The notes under the pieces are model-generated. The model was not told the origin of the DNA. It saw only the letters and a list, made by a program, of their open reading frames with translations, and searched no databases. Positions 8,471 to 16,266 of a DNA stretch of 64,000 nucleotides are shown here, in pieces. The DNA is from Hymenobacter persicinus (lineage in GTDB: Bacteria > Bacteroidota > Bacteroidia > Cytophagales > Hymenobacteraceae): positions 1 through 64,000 of the forward strand of contig NZ_SEWE01000007.1 in assembly GCF_004167665.1 (NCBI RefSeq). Reading direction: 5' to 3'. Numbering within the stretch: position 1 is the stretch's first letter; every line of letters begins with the position of its first letter. Made by a program: the position numbers and the translations under genes.

Positions 8471-8478
8471 TAAAGGTA
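8471..8478 (-). promoter_or_regulatory. -7 promoter element of rarA
   Basis: Reads TACCTTTA on the minus strand, 24 nt upstream of the rarA ATG. Confidence 0.65.
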
Positions 8479-8554
8479 CGCCGCCGGCCCGCCGAAAGTG
8501 ACGCCCCGGCCGCAGAAATCGGTAAGCTCGGCCGCTACCGCCGCGGCGGGGTGC

Positions 8555-8562
8555 TACCTTTG
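8555..8562 (+). promoter_or_regulatory. -7 promoter element of the EamA exporter gene
   Basis: TACCTTTG, a perfect TAnnTTTG match, ends only 6 nt before the ATG at 8569. Transcription from it would start at or next to the start codon, so the mRNA is probably leaderless. Confidence 0.75.
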
Positions 8563-8568
8563 CGGGCC

Positions 8569-9501
8569 ATGAAGAATTCGCTCAAAGTGCACGCTGCCCT
8601 GTTCGTGGTGGCCTTTATCTACGCCGCCAACTACAGTTTGTCGAAAGACGTGATGCCCGACTACATGGGGCCCTTCGGCATCGTGACGCTGCGCATCGTG
8701 GGGGCGGCGCTGTTTTTTGCCGTGGCCAGCCGGCTCGCCGCGCCCCAAGACCGCCTCGTGGGCCGGGCCGACAACGTCCGCGCCATTCTGTGCGGCATTA
8801 TCGGCATCGGGGGCAACCAGTTGTTGTTTTTCTCGGGCCTGAACTACACGACTCCCATCAATGCCTCGCTGTTGCAGACCATTGCGCCCATCGTGGTAGT
8901 GCTGGCCTCGGCGGTGCTGCTGGGCGAGAAAATCACCCTGACCCGGGTGCTGGGCATCGGGGTGGGCGCGGCGGGGGCCGCCTCAGTTATTCTGAGCCGG
9001 GCCGTGGGTCCTCACGCCGGCCCCAATGCCACGCTGGGCAACTTCTTTATTCTGGCCAACGCCACGGCCTTCGGGGTGTATTTGGTGCTGGTCACGCCGC
9101 TGATGCGCAAATACCACCCGTTCACGGTGCTGGCCCGCATTTTTCTGGTCGGCGCCTTCGTGGCCGTGCCCTTCGGCTGGCGCGAGGCCCTCACTACCAA
9201 CTACTCCAGCTTCCCGCTCTACATCTGGGCCGAAATCCTCTACATGATTATCTGCCTGACCATTCTGGCTTATCTGCTCAACAACTGGGCCTTAAAGTAC
9301 GCCTCCCCGGCTTTGCTGGGCGTCTACATCTACCTGCAGCCGATTCTGGCCGTCATCATTGCCGTGTCGCTGGGCAAGGACCACTTCACGCTGGCCCGGG
9401 CCGGACAGGCCCTGCTGATTTTCACCGGCGTGTGGCTGGTGAGCCGCAAGCCCAAAGTCGCCCCGGCTGACCCGGTGCCGCTGGAGGCGGTGCAGGATTA
9501 A
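8569..9501 (+). CDS. EamA/DMT-family transporter
   Basis: 310 aa from the ATG at 8569; I chose this over an upstream in-frame start because the -7 element ends 6 nt before it. The protein has ten hydrophobic segments in two EamA repeats. The first repeat has YAANYSLSKDVMP and the N-terminal half motif GGNQLLFFSGLNYTTPINAS; the second has NWALKYASPALLGVYIYLQP. Such drug/metabolite exporters act in the inner membrane, often for amino acids or nucleobases; the substrate cannot be told. It is a single gene divergent from rarA. Confidence 0.88.
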   Translation: MKNSLKVHAALFVVAFIYAANYSLSKDVMPDYMGPFGIVTLRIVGAALFFAVASRLAAPQDRLVGRADNVRAILCGIIGIGGNQLLFFSGLNYTTPINASLLQTIAPIVVVLASAVLLGEKITLTRVLGIGVGAAGAASVILSRAVGPHAGPNATLGNFFILANATAFGVYLVLVTPLMRKYHPFTVLARIFLVGAFVAVPFGWREALTTNYSSFPLYIWAEILYMIICLTILAYLLNNWALKYASPALLGVYIYLQPILAVIIAVSLGKDHFTLARAGQALLIFTGVWLVSRKPKVAPADPVPLEAVQD

Positions 9502-9583
9502 AATTCGTACTACCCGCACACCTGAAATTGGCGGCTAAGAAAAGCTTAGGTTGCAGAGCAAAGCTTTTACAAAACTAGCCATT

Positions 9584-10270
9584 ATGAGCGAGCCTATCTA
9601 CGATTTGAGGAACGTTGACCCCGTGGACCTTGAAGCCCTGTTTGATAAAATAGGGCAATCCTTCGATATTAACTTTGTCGATGGCGAACTAGCGCACCTC
9701 ACTACTTTCGGAGGCTTTTGCGACTATGTCACCAGCAAAATCTCGCTTGACTATACAAACCATACAAATAGCTGTACCAGCCAGCAGGCGTTTTATAAAT
9801 TCCGGGCGGCGCTTGGGCAAGCAGTGTCAATTGACAGCCGGACCATTTCGCCCACAACTCAGCTTGCTGACGTACTACCGAGTCGAAGCACCCGACAGGC
9901 CATAAAAAAGGCAGAGCACTACCTGGGTTTTGAAATCAACCTAGTGGGACCTCCGGAATGGGTTACAATTTTGCTGGTTTTAAGCATTCCTGTCTCCCTA
10001 ATAGTATGTTTTGCTGACGCGAAAGTTGGATTACTGGGTGTCCTTTTAGCCATTATCGGTTTGAAAGCCGCAGTGCGCTTTGGAAGCACACTCCAGCTAC
10101 GGACTGTAGGGCAAGTGGCCGAGAAAATCAGCCAAGAGCATTATATCCACGCCAGACGCGACCCGAAAACATTCAATCGGGAGGAAGTTGTAAAGATGCT
10201 GGTTGCCTTATTCAGCCTTGATCTAGGGCTGGATGATTATGACCTTACCAGAGACGCGAAATTCAATTAG
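9584..10270 (+). CDS. Unknown membrane protein with acyl-carrier-like fragments
   Basis: 228 aa from the ATG at 9584; an in-frame start at 9551 would add 11 residues. Two adjoining hydrophobic helices (WVTILLVLSIPVSLIVCFA and VGLLGVLLAIIGL) lie at about residues 132-165. The N-terminal segment FDINFVDGELAHLTTFGGF resembles helices III-IV of acyl carrier proteins (GIxIxDxExxxLxTxGDxxDYV), and the last 30 residues (REEVVKMLVALFSLDLGL, then LTRDAKFN) resemble ACP helix I. The DSL phosphopantetheine serine is absent. Base composition is visibly poorer in GC than the neighbours, which suggests transfer. Function unknown. Confidence 0.6.
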   Translation: MSEPIYDLRNVDPVDLEALFDKIGQSFDINFVDGELAHLTTFGGFCDYVTSKISLDYTNHTNSCTSQQAFYKFRAALGQAVSIDSRTISPTTQLADVLPSRSTRQAIKKAEHYLGFEINLVGPPEWVTILLVLSIPVSLIVCFADAKVGLLGVLLAIIGLKAAVRFGSTLQLRTVGQVAEKISQEHYIHARRDPKTFNREEVVKMLVALFSLDLGLDDYDLTRDAKFN

Positions 10271-10278
10271 CTACAAAT

Positions 10279-10313
10279 AAAAAGGCCCGCTGCACAATGC
10301 AGCGGGCCTTTTT
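10279..10313. terminator. Bidirectional terminator between unknown membrane protein and lpdA
   Basis: A 16-bp perfect stem (AAAAAGGCCCGCTGCA / TGCAGCGGGCCTTTTT) with a CAA loop between two convergent genes. Confidence 0.92.
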
Positions 10314-10334
10314 GTTGGCTTCTACGCCTGAAGC

Positions 10335-11729
10335 TTACAGGTGAATAACCTCGCCGTAAGCGGCGGCGGCGGCTTCCATAATGGCTTCCGACATGGTGGG
10401 GTGCGGGTGCACGGCCTTGATGATTTCGTGGCCGGTGGTTTCGAGCTTGCGGGCCACGACTACCTCGGCAATCATTTCAGTCACGTTGGCGCCAATCATG
10501 TGGGCGCCGAGCCACTCGCCGTACTTCTTGTCGAAGATGACTTTCACGAAGCCGTCCTTGGCGCCGGCGGCCGAGGCTTTGCCCGAGGCCGAGAAGGGGA
10601 ACTTGCCCACCAGCACGTCGTAGCCCTGCTTTTTGGCTTCGGCTTCGGTGAGGCCCACGGAGGCAATTTCAGGCTGGGCGTAGGTGCAGCCGGGAATGTT
10701 CTGGTAGTTGAGCGGCTCGGGGTGGTGGCCGGTAATCTGCTCGACGCAGATGATGCCCTCGGCCGAAGCCACGTGGGCCAGCGCCGGGCCGGGCACGATG
10801 TCGCCGATGGCGTAGATGCCGGGCACGTTGGTCTGGTAGAAGTCGTCGACCAGCACGCGGCCCCGGTCGGTTTTGATGCCCAGCTCTTCCAGGCCCAGGT
10901 TTTCGAGGTTGGTGCTCACGCCCACGGCGCTCAGCACCACGTCGCACTCAATCTGCTGGTCGCCCTTGGCGGTTTTCACGGTCACCTTGCAGCCGGCCCC
11001 GGCGGTATCCACGCTGGTTACCTCGGCGCTGGTCAGGATGTTGATGCCGATTTTCTTGAACGACTTCTCCATCTGCTTCGACACTTCCTCGTCCTCCACC
11101 GGCACGATGCGGGGCAGGAATTCCACGATGGTCACCTCCGTGCCCATGGTGCGGTAGAAGTAGGCAAACTCAACGCCGATGGCGCCCGAGCCCACCACCA
11201 CCATGCGCTTAGGCAGCGCGTCCATGGTCATGGCTTTGCGGTAGCCGATGATTTTCTTATCGTCAATCGGCAGGTTGGGCAGCTGCCGCGAACGGGCGCC
11301 GGTAGCCAGGATGATGTGCTTGGCTTCAACGGTTTCCTTGGTGCCATCGGCGCGGGTGACTTCCACCTTGCCGGGCGCCAGCAGCTTGCCGGTGCCCGAA
11401 ACGGTTTCAATCTTGTTTTTCTTGAACAGGAAGTTGATGCCCTTGCTCATGCCGTCGGCCACGCCGCGGCTGCGCTGCACTACGGCATTGAAGTCGAAGC
11501 CAACTCCGTCCGCCTTCAGACCGTAGTCTTGGGCGTGGTGGAGGTATTCGAATACCTGGGCACTTTTCAGCAGGGCTTTGGTAGGGATGCAGCCCCAGTT
11601 GAGGCAGATTCCGCCGAGCGACTCCCGCTCCACCACACCCACTTTCAGTCCGAGTTGGGAAGCGCGGATGGCGGCTACGTAGCCCCCGGGGCCGCTGCCA
11701 ATCACGACCAGGTCGAATTGCAATGCCAT
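10335..11729 (-). CDS. lpdA: Dihydrolipoyl dehydrogenase (E3)
   Basis: 464 aa. FAD-binding VIGSGPGGYVAAIRASQLG is at the N-terminus, the redox disulfide is Cys42 and Cys47 in GGICLNWGCIPTKAL, the NAD-binding site is VVVGSGAIGVEFAYFY, and the dimer-interface base pair is HPHPTMSE near the C-terminus. It re-oxidises dihydrolipoamide of the pyruvate, 2-oxoglutarate and branched-chain dehydrogenase complexes and of the glycine cleavage system. No E1/E2 genes lie beside it, so it probably serves several complexes. A TATCTTTA element sits 118 nt upstream on the same strand. Confidence 0.96.
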   Translation of the reverse strand: MALQFDLVVIGSGPGGYVAAIRASQLGLKVGVVERESLGGICLNWGCIPTKALLKSAQVFEYLHHAQDYGLKADGVGFDFNAVVQRSRGVADGMSKGINFLFKKNKIETVSGTGKLLAPGKVEVTRADGTKETVEAKHIILATGARSRQLPNLPIDDKKIIGYRKAMTMDALPKRMVVVGSGAIGVEFAYFYRTMGTEVTIVEFLPRIVPVEDEEVSKQMEKSFKKIGINILTSAEVTSVDTAGAGCKVTVKTAKGDQQIECDVVLSAVGVSTNLENLGLEELGIKTDRGRVLVDDFYQTNVPGIYAIGDIVPGPALAHVASAEGIICVEQITGHHPEPLNYQNIPGCTYAQPEIASVGLTEAEAKKQGYDVLVGKFPFSASGKASAAGAKDGFVKVIFDKKYGEWLGAHMIGANVTEMIAEVVVARKLETTGHEIIKAVHPHPTMSEAIMEAAAAAYGEVIHL

Positions 11730-11846
11730 ATTAATTTGTGTTTTGTGTTGATTTTTTTGTCCTTTGTAAGAGTAGCCCGCCTACTTCTTCTTGCTTAAGC
11801 CAAGAAAGTCCGGGAATATTCCGGGCCGTTTGGTGGCATGGCGGGG

Positions 11847-11854
11847 TAAAGATA
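11847..11854 (-). promoter_or_regulatory. Possible -7 promoter element of lpdA
   Basis: Reads TATCTTTA on the minus strand, 118 nt upstream of the lpdA start, which would give a long leader for this genome. Moderate support only. Confidence 0.45.
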
Positions 11855-11966
11855 AGCACCGAATCCATCTTCCGACGCGAAGCCAAAGTTTCGTTCAGAA
11901 GGCCCAATTGGCCTCCTGGCCGCACTCTTTTTATTCTTTCTGCCCTCTTTTTCCCCTCCACCAACC

Positions 11967-12626
11967 ATGAAACACGTTGCCGTCCTATTCGTTTTTGGAG
12001 TCTTCGCCACGTCGGCGGTCCGGGCCCAGCAGCAGAGCTTTACCGAGCCCACGGCTTCCGTAGCCACGGCCACCGCCGGGGGCAGCGCCAGCGCCGCCGC
12101 CCCGGTCCGGCGCCTCACCCACGGCGAGTACAAAGCCCAGCTGCGCACGGCCGAGGAAGCCCTGAAAACCAACCCGCGCAATGCCGAAGCGTTGCTCAGC
12201 CGGGCCCAGGCCAACGTGGAATTAAAGGACTACAAGGCCGCCCTGGCCGATTTTGCCACCCTGATCCGGCTGCAGCCCACCAACGCGGAGCTCTACTACG
12301 CCCGCGGCACGGCCCAGCTCCGCGACGACCAGCTGGCCCTCGCCATTGCCGATTTCAGCAAGGCCCTCAAACTCATGCCCACCCACCAGCCCAGCCTGCT
12401 CTACCGGGGCGTGGCCAAGATGAAGCTCTCGAACTACAAAGCCGCCATTCCCGACTTCGGGGAGCTTATCAAGCTCGACGCCAACAACGCCGAGGCCTAC
12501 GAGTACCGGGGCATCTGCTACTCCATGTCGAACCAGGAGAAGCTGGCCCTGCCCGACCTGGAGCGCGCCGCCCAGCTCAATCCCGAAGCCGAGAAGACCC
12601 TCAAGCGCTACCGTACGCATAAGTAA
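11967..12626 (+). CDS. Secreted TPR-repeat protein (copy 1)
   Basis: 219 aa. A signal peptide (MKHVAVLFVFGVFATSAVRA) is followed by a low-complexity Ala/Thr/Gly linker to about residue 45, then three to four tetratricopeptide repeats (LKTNPRNAEALLSRAQANVE; RLQPTNAELYYARGTAQLRD; LDANNAEAYEYRGICYSMSN). TPRs bind other proteins; this one should act in the periplasm. It is a paralogue of the next gene: the segments KTNPRNAEALLSRA and KSAPRNADALLVRA, and AEAYEYRGICYSMSN and ADAYEYRGICYSSIN, correspond one to one. A terminator separates the two, so they are expressed as separate units. Confidence 0.85.
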   Translation: MKHVAVLFVFGVFATSAVRAQQQSFTEPTASVATATAGGSASAAAPVRRLTHGEYKAQLRTAEEALKTNPRNAEALLSRAQANVELKDYKAALADFATLIRLQPTNAELYYARGTAQLRDDQLALAIADFSKALKLMPTHQPSLLYRGVAKMKLSNYKAAIPDFGELIKLDANNAEAYEYRGICYSMSNQEKLALPDLERAAQLNPEAEKTLKRYRTHK

Positions 12627-12648
12627 TTCAGCTGCTTTGTCTTGCTGT

Positions 12649-12680
12649 GCTCCCGGGCCGCTGGTTCGGGAGCTTTTTTT
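12649..12680 (+). terminator. Terminator after TPR copy 1
   Basis: GCTCCCG (12649-12655) pairs with CGGGAGC (12667-12673), followed by seven T. Confidence 0.85.
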
Positions 12681-12783
12681 GCCTAAAGCACAACCTCAAC
12701 GGCCGCTTCACGTCTTACACGCTGACCGCCGACGCCGGCTAGGCTCCCCGTTTCTGTTGCCCGACCTTCTGATTTTTTGTCCG

Positions 12784-13545
12784 ATGACCAACCTGTTTAC
12801 CGTTCGTGTACTTGCCGGCGCCGCGCTGGTGCTGCTCACCACCCAATGTGCTACCACCGTGGAAAAGGACAGCCCGGACTCGCGCCGGGTGGTGGCCAGC
12901 GCCGTGCCGGCCACCACGCCTGCTGCCCCCGCCGCCGCTACCCCAGCCCCGGCACCCGGCGCTCCGGCCGATGCCGGCGCAGTGGCTTCTGCGGCTCCTG
13001 CCGCGCCCGCACCCGTAGAGCCGGCCGCCCGTAAAACCAACGCCGACTACAAAGCCGAAATCCGGACTGCCGACGCCATGCTCAAGTCGGCGCCGCGCAA
13101 TGCCGATGCGCTGCTGGTGCGGGCCAAGGCCAAAAGCCACCTCAAAGATTACAAAGAGGCCATTGTGGACTACAACACGCTGCTGCGTATCAAGCCCACC
13201 AACGCCGAAGCCTACTACAACCGTGGCCTAACCCGGCTTAAGCTCAAGGAGTACACGCCCGCCATCAGCGACTTTTCCAAGGCCCTCAAGTACAACCCCA
13301 CCGACAAGGAAGCCTTGTTTGGGCGTGGGGCCGCCAAAATGCAGCTCTTTAACTTCGGCAGCGCCATTCCCGACTTCACCAAGGCCATTGCCCTCGACGC
13401 CAACTACGCCGACGCCTACGAGTACCGCGGTATCTGCTACTCGTCCATCAACAAGCCCAAGGAAGCCAAACTGGACCTGGAAAAAGCCACTACCCTGAAC
13501 CCCGAAGCCGCCAAAAGCCTGCGCCGCTACACCGGCAACGAGTAA
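12784..13545 (+). CDS. Secreted TPR-repeat protein (copy 2)
   Basis: 253 aa from the ATG at 12784; an in-frame extension to 12637 would read through the preceding terminator and is rejected. The N-terminus MTNLFTVRVLAGAALVLL precedes TTQC, a poor lipobox, so lipidation is uncertain. A long Ala/Pro-rich linker (about residues 30-80) leads to four TPRs, including RIKPTNAEAYYNRGLTRLKL and KYNPTDKEALFGRGAAKMQL. It is a tandem paralogue of the gene at 11967 with a longer linker. No partner is visible. Confidence 0.85.
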   Translation: MTNLFTVRVLAGAALVLLTTQCATTVEKDSPDSRRVVASAVPATTPAAPAAATPAPAPGAPADAGAVASAAPAAPAPVEPAARKTNADYKAEIRTADAMLKSAPRNADALLVRAKAKSHLKDYKEAIVDYNTLLRIKPTNAEAYYNRGLTRLKLKEYTPAISDFSKALKYNPTDKEALFGRGAAKMQLFNFGSAIPDFTKAIALDANYADAYEYRGICYSSINKPKEAKLDLEKATTLNPEAAKSLRRYTGNE

Positions 13546-13583
13546 CTGCGCGGCCCGGACAATGAGCCGGCTCCGTTTACAAG

Positions 13584-13618
13584 AAAAGCCCCGTCGTAGC
13601 AATACGGCGGGGCTTTTT
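13584..13618. terminator. Bidirectional terminator between TPR copy 2 and the flavoprotein
   Basis: Stem AAAAGCCCCGTCGTA / TACGGCGGGGCTTTT with one G-T pair and T tract, between convergent genes. Confidence 0.9.
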
Positions 13619-13658
13619 AGTTCTGTAGCACCCGTTGCGGGCCTTACAGGATGAGCCG

Positions 13659-14903
13659 CTACTTTTTGCCGCCAAACAGCAGCTTGACGTAGAAGCTGGG
13701 CTGGCGCAGTCTTTCGCGCAGGTCCAGGTCCATGAACATGCTCGACAGGGTTTCGGCCAGGGTCGGGTTGCTGGCGGCGCGGTTGGCAATGAAGTTGAAC
13801 AGCGTCGGGAAGTTGAGCAGGCGCTGCATGGCCCGGCTCAGGCGTAGCTCCTGCCCCAGCCGCCGGTACACGGCCGCGTCGTACTGCCGCAGAAATGACG
13901 GGGAAAAATCCTGGGCCTGCACGGCCCGCCCGGCCCAGTCGGCGGCGTGCCTACCCGATACCATGGCGTGGCTGATGCCTTCCCCGCTGAATGGGTCGAT
14001 GAGGGAGCCTGCGTCGCCGAGCAGCAGGTAGGCCGCCCCCGACAACGCGCGGCGCTTCGAGCCCAGCGGCAGCCCGAAGCCGCGCACCGGCCCGAGGCGG
14101 GTGGCGCCGGCAAACCGCTCCTTGAGCGCCGGATGCGTATCGAGCATTTCGGCCAGCCGCTCCCGCAGGTTCACCTTCTTCGCCGATACGGCCTTGGTGA
14201 GCATGCCCACGCCCACGTTGGCCTGGCCGTTGGGCAGCGGAAACACCCACAGGTAGCCGGGCAGAAAGTCTTTGATGAAGTGCAGCTCAATGAAGTTGTT
14301 GGGACTCAGGCCCGTCACGCCGTCGTAGTAGGCCCGCAGGCCGGCGCAGTGGTGGTCGGGCTCCAGGGCGTGGCCGGCAATCTGGCGGGCAAAGCTGGAC
14401 TGGGCCCCGTTGGCTACCAGCAGCAGCTTGGCCGTGGCTACCTCCTTGCCGTCGGCGGTGCTCAGGCGCCAGCGGCCGTCGGGCAGCTGCTCGTGCCGGG
14501 CCACGTCCACGTTTTCGCGGAAGTCGATTTCGGGGCGGCGACGCACTTCTTCCACCAGAAAGTTGTCGAAGTCGATGCGCTTGGCGATGTGGCCGGCAGC
14601 CGGGTCGCGGGCTTTGTCGAAGCCGGGCCGGAAGGGAATGCCGAGGCGGCGGCCGTTGGGCGCGAAAAAGTCGATGCCCCAGCTCGGCACCTGCAGGGGT
14701 GCGGCGCCGAAGCGGGCGGGCAGCGCCTGGTCGATACGGCGCAGCTCGTTGATAACTTTGCCGCTGAGCGCATCACCGCAGACTTTGTCGCGGGGAAAGG
14801 CGGCGCGGTCGAGCAGCAGGCAGCGCTGGCCGGCGTTGGCCAGGTGCAGGGCCGCGGTGGCCCCGCCCGGTCCGGCCCCCAGAATACAGATATCGACTTC
14901 CAC
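13659..14903 (-). CDS. Geranylgeranyl reductase-family FAD-dependent oxidoreductase
   Basis: 414 aa with a GTG start at 14901-14903. The FAD-binding site is VDICILGAGPGGATAALHLA, followed by DRAAFPRDKVCGDALSG, which is the characteristic second motif of the geranylgeranyl reductase / digeranylglycerophospholipid reductase family, and the FAD site LLLGDAGSLIDPFSGEGISHA near residue 290. Family members saturate isoprenoid double bonds or oxidise aromatic or polyene substrates. The gene is divergent from fabG, which might point to lipid or polyene metabolism, but this is a weak hint. The intergenic region holds an inverted heptamer repeat island. Confidence 0.88.
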   Translation of the reverse strand: MEVDICILGAGPGGATAALHLANAGQRCLLLDRAAFPRDKVCGDALSGKVINELRRIDQALPARFGAAPLQVPSWGIDFFAPNGRRLGIPFRPGFDKARDPAAGHIAKRIDFDNFLVEEVRRRPEIDFRENVDVARHEQLPDGRWRLSTADGKEVATAKLLLVANGAQSSFARQIAGHALEPDHHCAGLRAYYDGVTGLSPNNFIELHFIKDFLPGYLWVFPLPNGQANVGVGMLTKAVSAKKVNLRERLAEMLDTHPALKERFAGATRLGPVRGFGLPLGSKRRALSGAAYLLLGDAGSLIDPFSGEGISHAMVSGRHAADWAGRAVQAQDFSPSFLRQYDAAVYRRLGQELRLSRAMQRLLNFPTLFNFIANRAASNPTLAETLSSMFMDLDLRERLRQPSFYVKLLFGGKK

Positions 14904-14905
14904 TG

Positions 14906-15140
14906 ACTGGTTTTTGGTTATTCGTTTTTGGTTTCGGGCTTGTTTGGGGCCGCGTCCCGGCTACGAAGATGGGGACTTGTCGGCGGCATTGCGGCGGGCG
15001 GCGGGCTTTTCGGGGTAAAAAGCCCGGATGGCCCATCAAAAGCCCGCCGTCATTTCCCGCCCAGAATGCGGAAGCTTGCGCGGAGGACGCAGTGGGCGGC
15101 GGGGGCCAAAAACCAAAAACCAACACCCAAAAACCAAAAA
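14906..15140. repeat. Inverted heptamer repeat island (CCAAAAA type)
   Basis: Left arm at 14906-14933: four 7-nt units (ACTGGTT, TTTGGTT, ATTCGTT, TTTGGTT). Right arm at 15106-15140: five units in strict register (CCAAAAA, CCAAAAA, CCAACAC, CCAAAAA, CCAAAAA). The arms are reverse complements in consensus and bracket a 172-bp GC-rich spacer with no gene. The right arm abuts the -7 element of fabG and the left arm touches the start codon of the flavoprotein gene. Confidence 0.8.
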
Positions 15141-15143
15141 AAC

Positions 15144-15151
15144 TATCTTCG
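15144..15151 (+). promoter_or_regulatory. -7 promoter element of fabG
   Basis: TATCTTCG, one base off TAnnTTTG, ends 4 nt before the ATG at 15156, implying a leaderless mRNA. Confidence 0.65.
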
Positions 15152-15155
15152 CCCC

Positions 15156-15905
15156 ATGACAAAACTGCTCGACGGAAAAGTGGCCCTGATTACGGGGGCT
15201 TCCAAAGGAATTGGCCGCGCCATTGCGGTGTATTTTGCCCAGCTGGGCGCCCACGTGGCTTTCACCTACCTTTCCAGCGTGGAAAAGGGCGAGGCGCTGG
15301 CCACGGAGCTGGCCGCCCACGGCACTAAAGTGAAGGGCTTCCGCTCCGACGCCTCCGACTACGCCCAGGCCGAAAAGCTGGTGGAAGACGTGGTGGCCGA
15401 GTTCGGTAAGCTCGATATTCTGGTCAACAACGCCGGCATCACCCAGGACGGGCTGCTGATGCGCATGAGTGAAAGCCAGTGGGACCAGGTGCTGGCCGTG
15501 AACCTGAAGTCGGTGTTTAACCTGACCAAGGCCGCTACCAAGCCCATGATGCGGGCCAAGGCCGGCTCTATTATTAATATGAGCTCGGTGGTGGGCGTGA
15601 AAGGCAACGCCGGCCAAAGCAACTACGCCGCCTCCAAGGCCGGCATCATCGGCTTCACCAAGTCGGTGGCCCTGGAGCTGGGCTCGCGCAACATCCGCTG
15701 CAACGCCATTGCCCCCGGCTTCATCGAAACCGAAATGACCGACGCCCTCGACCCCAAGCAGGTGGATGAGTGGCGCAAGGCCATTCCGCTGCGCCGCGGC
15801 GGCACTCCCGAAGACGTGGCCAAAGCCACCGCCTTTTTGGCCTCCGACGACTCGGCTTACATCACCGGCCAGGTGTTGCAGGTCGATGGCGGCATGCTGA
15901 CGTAA
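15156..15905 (+). CDS. fabG: 3-oxoacyl-[acyl-carrier-protein] reductase
   Basis: 249 aa. It is a short-chain dehydrogenase with GASKGIGRAI for NADPH, NNAG at 91-94, catalytic Ser144, Tyr157 and Lys161 (NYAASKAG), and PGFIETEMTDAL. It reduces 3-oxoacyl-ACP in each round of fatty acid elongation. The start was set at 15156 because the -7 element ends 4 nt upstream; the in-frame upstream sequence crosses the heptamer repeats. It is a stand-alone gene with its own terminator. Confidence 0.93.
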   Translation: MTKLLDGKVALITGASKGIGRAIAVYFAQLGAHVAFTYLSSVEKGEALATELAAHGTKVKGFRSDASDYAQAEKLVEDVVAEFGKLDILVNNAGITQDGLLMRMSESQWDQVLAVNLKSVFNLTKAATKPMMRAKAGSIINMSSVVGVKGNAGQSNYAASKAGIIGFTKSVALELGSRNIRCNAIAPGFIETEMTDALDPKQVDEWRKAIPLRRGGTPEDVAKATAFLASDDSAYITGQVLQVDGGMLT

Positions 15906-15942
15906 AAACAACCAGAGGGCGCTCTGCTCCCGCTTTATTGGT

Positions 15943-15971
15943 AAAAGCCCGGTCTCCCGACCGGGCTTTTT
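15943..15971 (+). terminator. Terminator of fabG
   Basis: Perfect stem AAAAGCCCGGTC / GACCGGGCTTTT with loop TCCC and T tract. The following stretch to 16266 (about 295 bp) shows nothing I can support as a gene. Confidence 0.92.
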
Positions 15972-16266
15972 GTTTTGTAGTCCCCCGGCTGGGGCCGGGC
16001 GCTTTTGTTGGCCAGCGCGCCAACAATCTGCTGACGGGCCGGTTGTACACCGTCGCCGCGCCCGGTCAGCGTGGCGGGCGAACTTTTTTTGTTTCGGCCC
16101 CGACCAGCCAAAAAAAATCCGGGCGCCGTAAAGTAAAAGCGGCCGCCGTTCGTCATTCTTAGCGTGGGCACCCGGCCCATGCGCACCTCCCAACGTCCTA
16201 ACGCCTCCCGCTCCCGGAAGCCCCCAGCTTTCCAGCCGCCCGGCCGTGCGTTGCCCCTTGTCACCC

